Part shown: one piece after another, positions 20,717 to 31,964 of the stretch
How the letters are laid out: every line of letters begins with the position of its first letter
Numbering within the stretch: position 1 is the stretch's first letter
Origin: Prorocentrum cordatum
Lineage: Eukaryota > Sar > Dinophyceae > Prorocentrales > Prorocentraceae
Assembly (NCBI GenBank): GCA_963575745.1
Contig: CAUYUJ010018468.1
Location: forward strand, 85,001 to 149,000
Direction of reading: 5' to 3'
Length of the DNA stretch: 64,000 nucleotides
The notes under the pieces: generated by a model
Told to the model about the DNA's origin: nothing
What the model saw: the letters and a program-made list of their open reading frames with translations, nothing else
The model's database searches: none
Translations under genes and position numbers: made by a program

Positions 20717-22435
20717 GTGGCACGATGGTTGTTGTTCACTCCTGAACGGCATGCTGCTGCACCACCCTCATCAGGGCATTTTGCCTGGTAATTGTTGTTT
20801 TCATGAGCTGGTGGATATACGCGGAGCGTGAAGAACTACGCCCCTCTGCCCCTTGCCCACGCCAGTTGGAAAAAACAGGCGAGGTACAAGCAGGAGAATA
20901 CATGCGCCGAAGGAAAATGGAGGGACGACGACGAATCAAGAGAAGGACGACGAACGAGAATGGGAGGAGGAATAACGCGAGAGGAACCTGGGGAAGGGGA
21001 GGAACGGAAATGAGACAGTTTTTGTTCTTTTCGGCGCGCCGCCCCCCCCCACGCAGCCAAACTCCTGGCGCAGAACCAGCGACTGTGCCATCGCGAGCGC
21101 TCGCCGCGACTGCGGCGAGCGCATACCATTTTCCACCTCACTGGTTCGCAGGCGGAATCGACAAAGCAAGGGACCCAACTACCCAGCTAGACGGCGCCTT
21201 GTCTCGGCAAACGCAATGTGGAAAACGGCAGCGCCGTTTCAAGTATCAGGCTCCTCGACGACACCCTGCACCCAAGAGGCAAGCGTCTGCGGCCAGTCCG
21301 CATTGAATTCACCCATGCCTGCTGTGTCCCAGGTGTCGCAGAACCAAAAGAATGCGAGCGCTGCTGCGGGGGCGGGCCAGAGCCCAAAGCCGAAAACCGC
21401 TGCAGAAGATGCGCGCCTTCTTGCACGGCTGGTCACAGCAACTGCGGCGGCCAGCGCCTAGCTCAGAGGGATCGCAGTCGCGAATGGTCGCGCGAAGTGC
21501 TGCAGCCGACTCGGCATCAACGAGCTTCGCCCGCTCGGCCTTCAAGGTCTGTCGCGCTCTTCTGACATTTGTCACCAAACCTTCGTACTCGATTTTCATC
21601 GCGCTGGCTTCATCCCGCTGCCTCTTCGCTCGTCTCTCCGACGCTGCTCGCGCGTCCTAGCGCGCAATCAGCGCGGGCATGACGTCGCTGCTTTCGCGGG
21701 TCAGCTCCCGGACGCGCTTCCTTTCTTTATCTCTCCGTTTGTCCAGGAATGCCGCCCCCGAGATGTCGCCCCACCAAGTTCAAGGAGGCCCCAGACTCAT
21801 GCGCAGAGCCGCGCTCGCACTACTGGGAGCCGGCGGTAAACCGTCAACCAGGTTACCGCCGGGACCCTCGTAGAGCTCTTGACACGCAAAGTAATGCTCA
21901 GAATCCGCCGACCCTGTCGGCGCGTGGCGCTACCCGCCCTTTCCCTGAGCCGTCCCCCCTACTCCTCAAGCGTGCAAGCCAAAACAAAAATGAGCAACGT
22001 CGTAGATGCGTCGAAGGGAAGCCCCTTCCCTTTGATCCCTTCCCCACCGGGGGGGGGGGGTCCCGGGGGGGGGTCCCGGTGGGGGTCCCGGGGAGGGGTC
22101 CGGGGGGGGGTCGCTACCCAGGCACGCATCCCCCATTTGCGGCTTTTACAAAGGGGCCCTCTGTAGACGCGCTGGAGGAGGGGGGGGGGTCGCCACGACG
22201 GATCTGCAAGAGCGCCCCAAGACGGCCCAAACCCCACAACACAGCCCAAGAACGCCTTAAGGACGGCCAAAGGGGACCCTCTGACGGGTCAAAAGAGCCC
22301 TGTAAGGACTCTCTAGAAGGCCCGGAGAGGCCATCATACTCATTGATTTTCGGAGAGGTTTTGTCTCCGCCCTCTCCCTCCCATTTCCGTCGAGAGCCGA
22401 GGCCTCCGGAATTGGTTGCTCCTACTCGCTTCCTC
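20717..22435. other. about 1.7 kb, no assigned gene; possible coiled-coil frame and G-rich tract
   Basis: On the minus strand 21400-21660 encodes a basic, helix-forming run (KIEYEGLVTNVRRARQTL, ERAKLVDAESAAALRATI) that could be a remnant of a retroelement ORF1, but there is no diagnostic motif. 20808-20830 (AGCTGGTGGATATACGCGGAG) loosely resembles the TIR-A right end without its AAT. 22044-22112 holds many runs of four or more G (GGGGGTCCCGGGG) and could form G-quadruplexes on the plus strand. Confidence 0.35.
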
Positions 22436-22800
<365 letters not shown>

Positions 22801-22877
22801 CCTTTATGCCAACAGATCCCACGGCGTGAGACCAGCAGCAGAGGAAGGGGGGGGGTGTGAGGTCGGAGCAACCCACA

Positions 22878-24461
22878 TCATCGTTTGATGGGGATGCTGC
22901 GACCAAAGAAACGTCTGGCGCTGGGGTCGATACCTCTCTTGAGGAGGTCCAGGGAGGTCGCCGCACTCCTGTTCTCGGGGTGCCCCAAACAGGGCTCCCC
23001 AAGACCAATAGTCTTGGTCCTCCCAAACCGCCCGCACCAGACACACCAGTACATTCGAGAGCCTGCATATTTTTCAATCCCACCCCAGAGCGTGTGGCTG
23101 GAATGGGTTTGTCTGACAATACGAGGCAAGCCCGTGCACGGGCTAAGGGCCAGGGCCGTATAAGACCGCTCCCGAGAGAAACAAATTCGGCACGAAAAAC
23201 CTTTCCCACAGTGCCTAACCACATGACCAGTGGGGTCAGGCACAATGAGAATGTCCGAGGGTTTGCTACGGCCCTTGACTCTTACTAATTCTACATCCTT
23301 CATGCCACTACGAGACAGATGGCCAAGCACATGCCCTGTGTACATCGCAAGAGAAGTGAGCCGCTCGGCCTGCTTTTCCTCCTGCTGCTGGAGGAAAGCA
23401 CTGTGGGGCACATGTGATGCGGCCTGGCGGGCGAGGAAGTCGCAGGCCTGGTTCCCGTGCCAGGCCCACGCAGGGCAGCCGAGGGCGGTCGCCCTTCGCC
23501 ACGACTTGTGCGCAGGGACCTTGAACAAGGCCGTCTGGCCTTCCCCGCGGTCACGAACTCTAGCCAGAACTTCTTCCCAGTATTCACCGAAGGGGATGTT
23601 CATTACATTCTGATGAGGACCTCGGGCCCAGACGTCGAGAAGCGACTGGCAGTCCACCCCAAGAAGAATTTCCCCTGGGCCCGAGTGCCTCAAAATCATG
23701 AGCACAGCATATAATTCAGCACCATATATATCCTGAAGAGGGTGGGGCAAAGGGCCGTGGGCACTAGCAAGGATATCTCCTGCCTCGCTGACCATCGTGA
23801 AAGCCCAGCCCGCTCTACTAAAGTGCCGAAACTTGGGCTCCAACACCGAGCCGTCAGAACACATTTTCCCATGGACGAAACCATCCGGCGGCGGGATGAC
23901 CCACTTCCACCTGTCCAGGGACTTGGGCACAGGGGAGAGCCTGACGGGGGAGGGTAAGAGGCAGCGAGTGAGGAAGGGGTCGCCAGGCTCCCCTTGCTCC
24001 CAATCAGGCAGGTCCCTCCAGAACCCTAAATCACGTCTGTACTGTTTGGTCCCTGGACAACCAAACAACCTATGACCTCGGTCGCCCCTAGGAAAACCAC
24101 ACAGCTGGCAAGCCCCCGTCAGAACACGCCGATCCTGGAAAAACTCCTCCTGAGTAACCATTCCTCCAGATACGTGAGTTGATAACAAAGCTGCTTCCAA
24201 ATTCAAGCCTCGGACCCTGAACTGCTCGCACACCTGGGCAACAACGTCGAGCTGGGGGGCCGCGAAGGTCTGGCCGTTAAACTCCCAAGTTAGACTCTGC
24301 CCAAGTTGATCCTTTGTGCCAATCTCGATAAGGGTTCGGAGGCTACTGGTCCTTAGCAGGGTTAAATCGACGGGCATTCCAGTCGGCATCCTCCACAGCG
24401 TTGAACTCTCAGGGGACCACCCAAGACGCCTCAAGGTACAAATAACCGCCCCAGCTGGCCC

Positions 24462-24463
<2 letters not shown>
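22878..24463 (-). pseudogene. LINE-3 C-terminal fragment: zinc knuckle, RNase H and C-terminal Cys-rich region
   Basis: A continuous minus-strand frame enters from the microsatellite at 24464 and runs to a stop at 22878, about 528 codons of real coding character. It shows a zinc-knuckle-like CQLCGFPRGDRGHRLFGC, then RNase H with the four acidic positions visible: Asp in CSDGSV, Glu in YGAELYAV, Asp in GVDCQSLL and Asp in GNQACDFLA. A C-terminal Cys-rich segment contains MYWCVWCGRFG. RNase H removes RNA from the RNA-DNA hybrid. There is no RT upstream; the fragment is cut off by the (ATC)n array, which supplies the Met/Asp-rich head of the open frame. It resembles the RNase H end of LINE-2. 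Confidence 0.85.
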
Positions 24464-24553
<90 letters not shown>

Positions 24554-24587
24554 GCATCAGCATCAGCATCATCATCATCATCATCAT

Positions 24588-24645
<58 letters not shown>

Positions 24646-24870
24646 ATCATCCTTCCCCCCCTCCTCCTCCCCATCCGCCTTCTCTACCCTTCCTCTTCCC
24701 CCCCCCCTCCTCCTCCTCCTCCTCCTCCTCCTCTCTCCTCCTCCTCTCCTCGTCCTCCTCCTCCTCCTCCTCCTCCTCCTCCTCCTCTTCCTCCTCCTCC
24801 CCTCCTCTCCTCCTCCTCCTTCTCTTCTTTCTCCTCCTCCTCCTCCTCCTCCTCCTCCTCCTCCTCCTAC
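24464..24870. repeat. (ATC)n array then TCC array
   Basis: (ATC)n with (AGC ATC) interruptions spans 24464-24645, and CTCCTC with CCCC interruptions follows to 24868. The order mirrors the arrays at 22436-22800 on the other side of the LINE-3 fragment. Confidence 0.93.
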
Positions 24871-24962
24871 CCACCCCCGCTCGTTTTCATCTTCGTCGTC
24901 TTCAGGGTCGGCGGCACCGGCCGCTAGGCCTTCGCAATAAATCGGGAATCTCTGAAATCTGG

Positions 24963-25072
24963 CAGCTCTGGAGGATGTCTCAGGCGCCGCGGCCTTCTCG
25001 GAGCGTTCCGGCACGCTCTGGTAGCGTTCTGGAACGCTCTGGCACAGATTAATCCTCGTCCTAGCCCCGTCC
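24963..25072 (+). repeat. dispersed palindrome-bearing repeat (family P), copy 1
   Basis: It has GGCTCTGGAGGATGTCT-like sequence, GCGCCGCGGCCTTCTCGGAG, two imperfect copies of GAGCGTTCCGGAACGCTC, then ATTAATCCTCGTCCTAGC. Further copies lie at 38166-38268, 38383-38462 and 63287-63385 (inverted). Confidence 0.78.
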
Positions 25073-26238
25073 GACTCCTCCCACCCCAGGAAGACAACAC
25101 GAGTCGTGTGAGAACCTTGGGAAAAAGCATTGAAAAACCTTCGGGCGTCTCCGAATGCGTTCCGTGGGTTGCCGCTGTGACGCTTGAGGTCCTGGATGGC
25201 GTCGGACAGCTCCGGATAGCGTTCGCTGGCCTTTCCGGTAGTGTCCGATAACGTCAACTCGTGGTGGCGCGACAGCCCGCGGGAACGCTATCGAGCGCCA
25301 TCGATACGCTGAAAGGCCAGAAAAGACCAGAACGGAGTTCCGCTCCAGCAGCCCATGGAAAGTATTATACTATATAATCCCTCCTGCCCCTCCGAAGCCG
25401 TGAAAACACCACGTCGCCAAAAACTCACGGACAGCAGGGCTCAACCCCATACAGTGCGGACGCGGCCGCAAGAAACCCTCGCAAGAAACCCCGCCCTGAA
25501 ACCCCGCGCGCGAGATGCTCACGGGGGGGACCTGGAGCACCCTGAACGCAGCAGCGTCTCCAACGGCTGCAGGAAGTCATCGCGCAGCGCGCGGAGCGAA
25601 GAAACTCTGACGAAAAGCACATGGTTTCTTGATGCGTGCCCCCACTGTACTTCCAGGCAAGACAGGACAGGACAGGACGCCGAGGTCCGCGCCCGCGTGC
25701 TTCTGCGCGGCCGCGCGACACGAGGGCGACGGCGGGGAGCCGGAGCGCCAGAGAACGCTGGAGTCAGTGCTCACCGATTTGATCAACTGCTTTATGTTTC
25801 ACTTGGTTGGTCCTACACGAAGACTGAAATCGTAGTCGGGGCGTGTGTCCCCACAATGGGCAGGATCTCTCGAACCAAGCCGATGCGCGAGGGATCCCAA
25901 GCTCCAGAGCGGGGCAGAGTGAACACAGGATGTGGTGTTGTTGCTCACGACGCCCAGATGTATGAGAGAAGGGGAGAAGGAGGAGGAGGAGGAGGAGGAG
26001 GAGGAGAAGGAAAAGGAGGAGGAGGAGGAACAGGAGGATGATGATGAGGAGGAGGAGGGGGAGGAGGGGGAGGAGGAGGAGGATTTTTTGAGCTCAACGC
26101 CCGACTCCTCTGCAGGCCTGCTTGCAGCAGGCTTAAACTCGTGCCGCAATAGAGGGAAGTGCGGCAGAGCTAAGAAAATCTAGAGGGGCCCACCGCCGTA
26201 CCTGTTGAAGGAGGCTGGGGCGCTCTTCGAAAACCAAA
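25073..26238. other. no assigned gene; GGA microsatellite at 25974-26088
   Basis: Mostly unique sequence. 25355-25378 is an AT-rich patch containing TATACTATATAAT. The GGA array at 25974-26088 generates Glu-rich and Ser-rich frames. I recognise no gene before the stop of LINE-2 at 26239. Confidence 0.45.
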
Positions 26239-27920
26239 TCAAGAATTAAAACATCGTGTCAGGTTGTTCGTTTCCACCGTGACGCCGAGCTTCTGTTTGC
26301 TATAATGCGGGTGGCGGCCCTTGCACAGAGCCTCCCACCCATAGTGAACAGCCCAGGAGGGAGGGGGCTCGCAGCGCGCCCCGAGACCCCGAACCGAAGC
26401 CCCATTCGAATGGCACTTGCAGCGCATGCAAATGAACAGAACCGAGCTGTCCGAGCAATCAAACGCAATGGTGCGATGCTCGATCTGATCCTGCCTGGCA
26501 GCGTGGAGCTTCGAAAACTTGGAGCACCTGCCTGGCGCAGGGCGCTCCGAAGCTCGTGAGCCCCGCATGCAGACGGCACAAAGCCAGATGCCAGACCAAC
26601 GCTCCCATCTATGGCCAGGCCCCTGGGAAACAGGAAGGTACGGAACCCGCTCCGCCGGAGACAAATCGATGTCTGGCCACAGATGGAGCAGATTGGCGGC
26701 GAGCGCAAGAGTAGCACGAGCTTGCTCGACAAGCATGTGCGCCGCCTCCAGCTTGTCGGGGTCCCTCGGGTGGAGATCGACAGCCAACTTCGCACTGATG
26801 TCGGCGTGATGGTTGCCCATGCGCCTCCAACGTTCGGATACGTCGATCCCGGCCTCATCGATATCGCGATGGGCGGCGACCTTGAAACACGGCGCTGGTT
26901 TAGCACCCTGTGCGACAATCTGCAGCAAGGCACCCGAGTAAACTCGCTTGCCCGACAACTGCTCGCCCCGAGGACGAGACGCTAGCTTGACCACATTTTC
27001 GCAATCCGAATATACAGAAATGCGATATGACGCCAAAACATTCGCCCAAGTGAAACAGCTAAACTCTGCACGCTGGGGCGTCTGGGGATACGGAGCCCAG
27101 ACCAGAGCACGAAACTCCGCGATGCGATCACCAGCATCGTCAGCCATGATGACGCTGCTGGCAGCTCTACTGAGCTCCTGGATGGGATGCCTGGCACACG
27201 AGCCGTCTACGAAGAGGCTTCCCCACAACTCGGTGCCGGGGCGCTGCCCATTCGATTTCACGATATCTTCACGGTGCCACACAAAGACAGGGCCATCGTC
27301 GAACTCCGTGAGGGGACGGGGGTAGAAGTCGGCAGGATGGCGAAAAGCCCCAGAAATGAAAACGAAGACGTCGTCCCCGGCCGCCTTAGCTGCCAAAGCT
27401 GCTTCGACGATGCTGGCGTCCACTAACTCAGCGCGAAGCTCGGCGGCAGGCCCATGGGAGCACTCCCAGAGCCTGTGGAAGATGGCATCCTGGCAGCCGC
27501 AAAAGGGGCAAGAATCTTCGACAAGATATCCTAGAGATTTGGCCCGGAACCCAGTGAAAAAAGCCTCGGTAGCAAAAGCCCGAATCCTAGCCTTTTGCAA
27601 GGCCGTGTATTTCTTGCCATGCAACGCCTCGCGGACGATGTCATAGCAGACCCGAGGAAGCACCCCCCGCTTTTCCCCGGAATCTCTTTCCAGCATTCTG
27701 AAATAGCCGTCCTTGAGCAGGAGGCTGGTGAAGGCCGGGGAGAGGATTCCAAGGTGGAGGCTAAGGCCACGATCATCAATCAACGTCATGAAGTTTTCCA
27801 TGCGCCACCCCAAGCGAACCAAGGACATGCGCAGGGCGCTGATGGGGCCCGCAACCTGCCTCCTAGAGCAGGCGGGATTTCCGAGCATCGACCCCCCAAG
27901 CTTGCCTCAAGGTGGGGAGG
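26239..27920 (-). pseudogene. LINE-2 ORF2 C-terminus: zinc knuckle and RNase H
   Basis: The frame is open from a G-rich frame break at about 27911-27925 to the stop at 26239; an internal ATG lies at 27888. CPFCGCQDAIFHRLWEC is a CCHC-like knuckle about 130 residues in. The RNase H domain shows Asp in LFVDGSC, Glu in QRAEFSC, Asp in VYSDCENVV and Asp in NHHADISAK, so all four acidic positions appear intact. Downstream Cys pairs (WLCAVCMRG, FICMRCKC) resemble the C-terminal Cys-rich region of LINE-3. It would degrade the RNA strand after reverse transcription. Confidence 0.85.
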
Positions 27921-30480
27921 GGGGTGGCCCATTGATAGGCAGACGTCTGGCTAAGCCATATCTCCATGGCCCAGCGCAGGATGGGAGAAACAGCAGTGCG
28001 CCACGTGGGGTCGTCATCTAAAATGGCGGCCGTTGTTAACGACCGGAGCTTCGAGCACGGCCTGACACATGAAAAAATCTCCCGCCGGAGGAGCACAAGG
28101 TCTTGATCGCTCGTGCACGTGACCTCGGACCCGTAGGACGCCCCCGCGAAAGGCCCAGACGAGAAGACCCTGATCGCCGCAGACCTGTTGAGCACACGAT
28201 TTTGCTTTTTAAGCCGGCGAGCACAACGAACAGCTTTCGCCAATCGAGCTTTCATCTTAGCCGACCTGCCAGCAACCCTAACAGCACGGCCGGCCGTATA
28301 GTCAATGCCAAGATTGGCCGCACCGCCCGTGAACTTACCTCCGAGAGCCTGCAGCTGCGACGAGATGTGGTCACCTAGCTCCTTAGAGGACGCCACAATA
28401 GCGGTCTTGTCAAGAGCGAAAGAACAACCGAAAACTTTCTCAACCACTAACTGCAGCTGACGACCGCCTTGGACACCCGACGTGGTAGGTCGGTGCACGA
28501 AAGCCCTTGGTCATCAATGTAGACGTCGAGGTCGAGATTGCGACGAGGAGTGAGAGAGTCATACCCGTCTTGGCAAAAAAAAAAAAAAAAAAACGAATGA
28601 ACGACGCAGCCATGGAACAGCCGGCAATGGCTCCGTCGACGCAGAAGTAAGGCCCCGCCAGCCAGCCTCCAAGACACAGAAACCTGCCGCATCGAGACGC
28701 ATAAATGCACAAGCGGGCGATGACGAAAGGGAAGCCGTGTTTCGTGCATCTCGCGGCCAATTCGGACAGGCTGATATTCTCGTAGAATCCCACCAGCCCT
28801 CTGGGCGTCGGTGGTTTAACGAGTTTCCTCTTCCACCCCTCCCTCTTCCCCTTCGGGGAGGGGTTTACCACTCCCCCTACCCCCTCCCCACTGACCTGGA
28901 CAGGGGGGTCCGCGGCGAGTTGGAGCGCCCAAGATGGCCCAAGACGGCTCCAAGAGGGCCTCAGGGAGCCCAAGTACCCTCCAAGATGGCTCAAGATAGC
29001 GCAAGATGCCTCAAGATGGTCCACATGATGTTCCAAGACGTTCCAAGAACTCTCCAAGACGGTTCCAAGTGCCCACAAGAGCATCATTATGATGCATCCA
29101 AGAGGCCAAAATGCTTCAAAACCCTAGGGATAATCAATGTTTTTGGTGTTATCACTTTTTCGCTTGCGATGCACATCCGAGGCGTCAAGATGGTTCCAAG
29201 ATGGCTCAATATAGCTCCAAGAAGGGCCCAAGAAAGCCCCATGACGGCGCCAAGAGCGCCGAAGAGCGCTCGAAGAGCGGTCCCAGAGCGGTACAGGAGA
29301 CGATGTTTGGAGTTCCTGGGGGGGCTCTAATTAAGGAACCCTACTTCCTTGACCGATGTCCTGCAAGATTGCCCCAAGAGCGCCCCAGCAGGGCCTTCAA
29401 GGGCGCCCAGACGGGCCCAAGAGGCCCCCAGAGACCCTTTTGGCCCCATTTTGGCCTCCTGAGGGGGCAATGATGGCCCCAAGAAGCGCCCAGGAGGCCC
29501 CCAAAGGCCCCAAGATGGCCCCAAGAGGCCCCAAGAGGCCCCCAGGAGGCCCCAAAGAGGATCCCGAACGGCCCACAGAGGCCCCCCCGAGGCACCCAAG
29601 ACGCCGAAGAGCCCCTCAGGACGACCCTCTACTCGCCTGGGCGTCGTTTCTGGACGGGCTGGTGGGATTTGATTTTTTTTTACAGCCGCAGGCGGAAGCG
29701 CCAGCGGCGGGCGGTCGCGGGCGGGCTGCGGCCGCGACTAACGGCGGGCGCGCGCGAGGCCGCGGTCAGGCGGCAGGCAGCAGCGTCCCAGGGCGTCAGA
29801 GCCACTGGTGGGGATACGCGAAGCGTCTATAATTTTCGGAGGTCAAAGAGCACGCTGCATGAGGCCTTCCCTTTGGCCAGCCCGCTCTCGGCAGCGAGAG
29901 CCCGACGCCGCGCCACGTCAGTCGCGCCCCTAAATTGGCCAGCGGCCCAGTACCTCCTGGGGCGTTCCTGCTCCCAGTCCAGGGCCATGGGGCGCCTGCA
30001 GCGGCCCCAGACCCTAAGCCAAGAGCAGAACACCCCAATAGGTCTGTAGCCGCCAGCCTGCTTAGGAAGGAGAGCGAGAAGAACCACGGAGATCTGGGGA
30101 GGGAGGCACCCGACAGCCTCCATCACAGAAAAGACCGAGCTGAGCACTTCGAGCGCACTGTCCGAAAGCAGGGAGAAGTGGCGGCAATGGAAGCCATCAA
30201 CCGACACCGCACCGCCGAGGCCTCTCGATAGAACTTCGCGAAATGCTCCGAATATCATCCGCGGTGAGGCGAGGGAGGGGGTCAGACAAAATCCCGTCCG
30301 GCTGAGCCCCCACTCCTTGACCCCAGAGGGCCGTGAACCTATCTCCTTCCGACTGCAGGAGGGAAAGGGAATCGCTAAGAATGCGCCCATCGGAGGAAAG
30401 GGTGGAAGAGGGGCTCCAGGGAGCGGGATCCTTAATCAAATTGTGCGCTCTCCTGGCTCCCGCGGCTAGTCCAACGTGCA
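27863..30480 (-). pseudogene. LINE-2 reverse transcriptase, split by a TIR-A element
   Basis: The N-terminal RT part (30480-29831) contains VSVDGFHCRHFSLLSD, LLPKQAGGYRPIG and SCSVLFDLRK, which is motif A up to its Asp. The 1042-bp insert then separates it from FYENISLSELAARCT (28786 downward). GAIAGCSMAA is the motif B region. A run of 19 A on the plus strand (28575-28593) shifts the frame. LDVYIDDQGLS is motif C with its catalytic Asp pair (about 28520). The connection (28498-27930) follows in another frame. Element and lesions leave no continuous frame, although the catalytic residues survive. Confidence 0.87.
28789..29830 (+). mobile_element. 1042-bp TIR-A element inside the LINE-2 RT
   Basis: It is bounded by AAT at 28786-28788 and AAT at 29831-29833. 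It starts CCCACCAGCCCTCTGGGCG and ends with CACTGGTGGGGATACGCG then AAGCGTCTAT. The inverted end also occurs as GGACGGGCTGGTGGGATT near 29653, followed by about 130 bp of extra sequence (29671-29800) that looks like a later insertion. The interior repeats the LINE-1 copy: a CCCCTTCGGGGAGGGG hairpin (28849-28864), CCAAGATGGC and CCAAGAGGC arrays, and GGCACCCAAGACGCC. It lies antisense to the LINE-2 gene. Removal of the element plus one AAT rejoins DLRK with FYENIS. Confidence 0.85.
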
Positions 30481-30505
30481 ACCGCGCCGACCAATCCGCC
30501 CTGCC

Positions 30506-31800
30506 CTATGCAGCGTACTTGCCGTCGGCGGCCTTGACGGCGTCCAACACCTTAGCATGCACGCCAGCAAGGGTGTCGACGTCCCCATAGGGAGGAGACT
30601 TCCTGAGCCACTTGCTCAAAGAGGGGCGCGTAGTCGGCGCGCGCCGACGCAATCGCAGCCGGGGGCGCCTGGGGCAGAGCGCCCAAACGCTGCGCCGAAG
30701 TGGACCTGGGATCGGCGCGAGTGGCGTGCATGAAGGCCCGAAGCTGCTGCCCAAGCCACTTGATGACCCGATGTTCTGGGTATCTGGCCTGCCCATCTGG
30801 ATGAAGGATGGACTTCCAAACCAGCTGGGGGCCGACGCCCCGAGTCCCGAGCCTCGGGGGAGAGACCCCCACGATGGGAATGAGGTCTCGCTCAGCGCGG
30901 TCAGACAAAGCCTGATACAGGGGACCAAGCAAACGAAACGCACCCCATAAGTCTCCCTCAGTGACCCTGCTGAGGGCAGCATCGGCAAGCGCCTTCTCAC
31001 CTTCCCAGCACGATTCTTTCGGAGCGGGGCCGAAAACAGCAGCGCAGGGCAAGGGGGGGGGGGGCCGACGGAACGAAAGGCCCTGGAGCATGGCCAGACG
31101 AGGATGAAAGAGGAGCCCCACGGGCCGATGGGGAGAGAGATCCGTGTCCAACATCGCGTCGACCGACTTGATACCCTTAGCCAGGCCCCCTGAACACACA
31201 AAATAGTCAAACGTCGTCGGGGGGCCCGCGGGGTAATGAGTAGCGACCGAAGGGAAGATCAAGCTGCCGCGCAATTCTGAAACGAAGCTCGAAGAAGCCA
31301 ACTCCGCTGGCTCGAAATTGGAATCAGCCCCAACCAACCATGGTTGGTGAATCGAGGAGAGCTGAGCCCCAAGCCGGGCTAAAAGGTTGAGATTGGCATC
31401 CGAGAGCCCCTCCGAGTGGCGAAGATACGCCGAGGCGCAAACGATCGGGGGGGCACCAGGGACCTCGACAAAGCAGATGATACAACGCCCCGGGGTAGTG
31501 ATCGCTCCGGGCACCTCAGTGCACCCGAGCCAAGATCGGACCAGGATCGCGACCCCTCCGCTAGTGTCCTGGGCGTCGGTGGGGACAGCTGGGGCCAAGA
31601 ACGATTTCCAGCCTCGCTTGATGCACCAAGCGCTCGCCTGATCGATGTCGTCGGGCAGGAGCAGTCGCTTGCGCGAGCACAATATGGGCTTGCAGGTCTT
31701 CCAATGACACCTTCATCCTTCCCCGAGAGTTCGCATTGATGGTGCGGACCCTGAGCGCCACCGCATCACGAGAAGAAGGCGAAACCTGCGTGCAAGAGAT
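30506..31800 (-). pseudogene. LINE-2 ORF2 N-terminus: endonuclease domain
   Basis: The N-terminal strand reads VRTINANSRGRMKVSLEDLQ (about 31755-31700) in one frame, then a frame change near 31690 leads to a long open frame down to 30552. It contains TSGGVAILVRSWLGC, WLVGADSNFEP (the GDxN position, here GADSN), TTFDYFVCSGGL and SPHRPVGLLF (Pro in place of the Asp of SDH). These place it in the exonuclease-endonuclease-phosphatase superfamily. Departures from the usual catalytic set suggest either a divergent lineage or decay. The C-terminal portion is a helical linker to the RT, with another frame change near 30580. Confidence 0.75.
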
Positions 31801-31964
31801 GCTGCCTGCGACGGCCTGCGACAAGGGCTGGGCCGGAGTGTCCACTCCAGGCCCCACGTTCTGAGACCACTGATTCACGCCACAGCTCGAAGCAGAAGGA
31901 GGGGACGAGGCAGGGCTATCCAGCCCCGAGCCTCCCTCAGACCCGGAAGCACATGCAAGAGGCA

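Noticed and set aside
20806-20835. Another TIR-A right end
   Set aside because: AGCTGGTGGATATACGCGGAG resembles it, but AAT and a matching left end are missing.
22878-24674. Full 598-codon RNase H protein
   Set aside because: The first 70 or so codons come from the (ATC)n array; the real fragment starts at about 24463 and lacks the RT.
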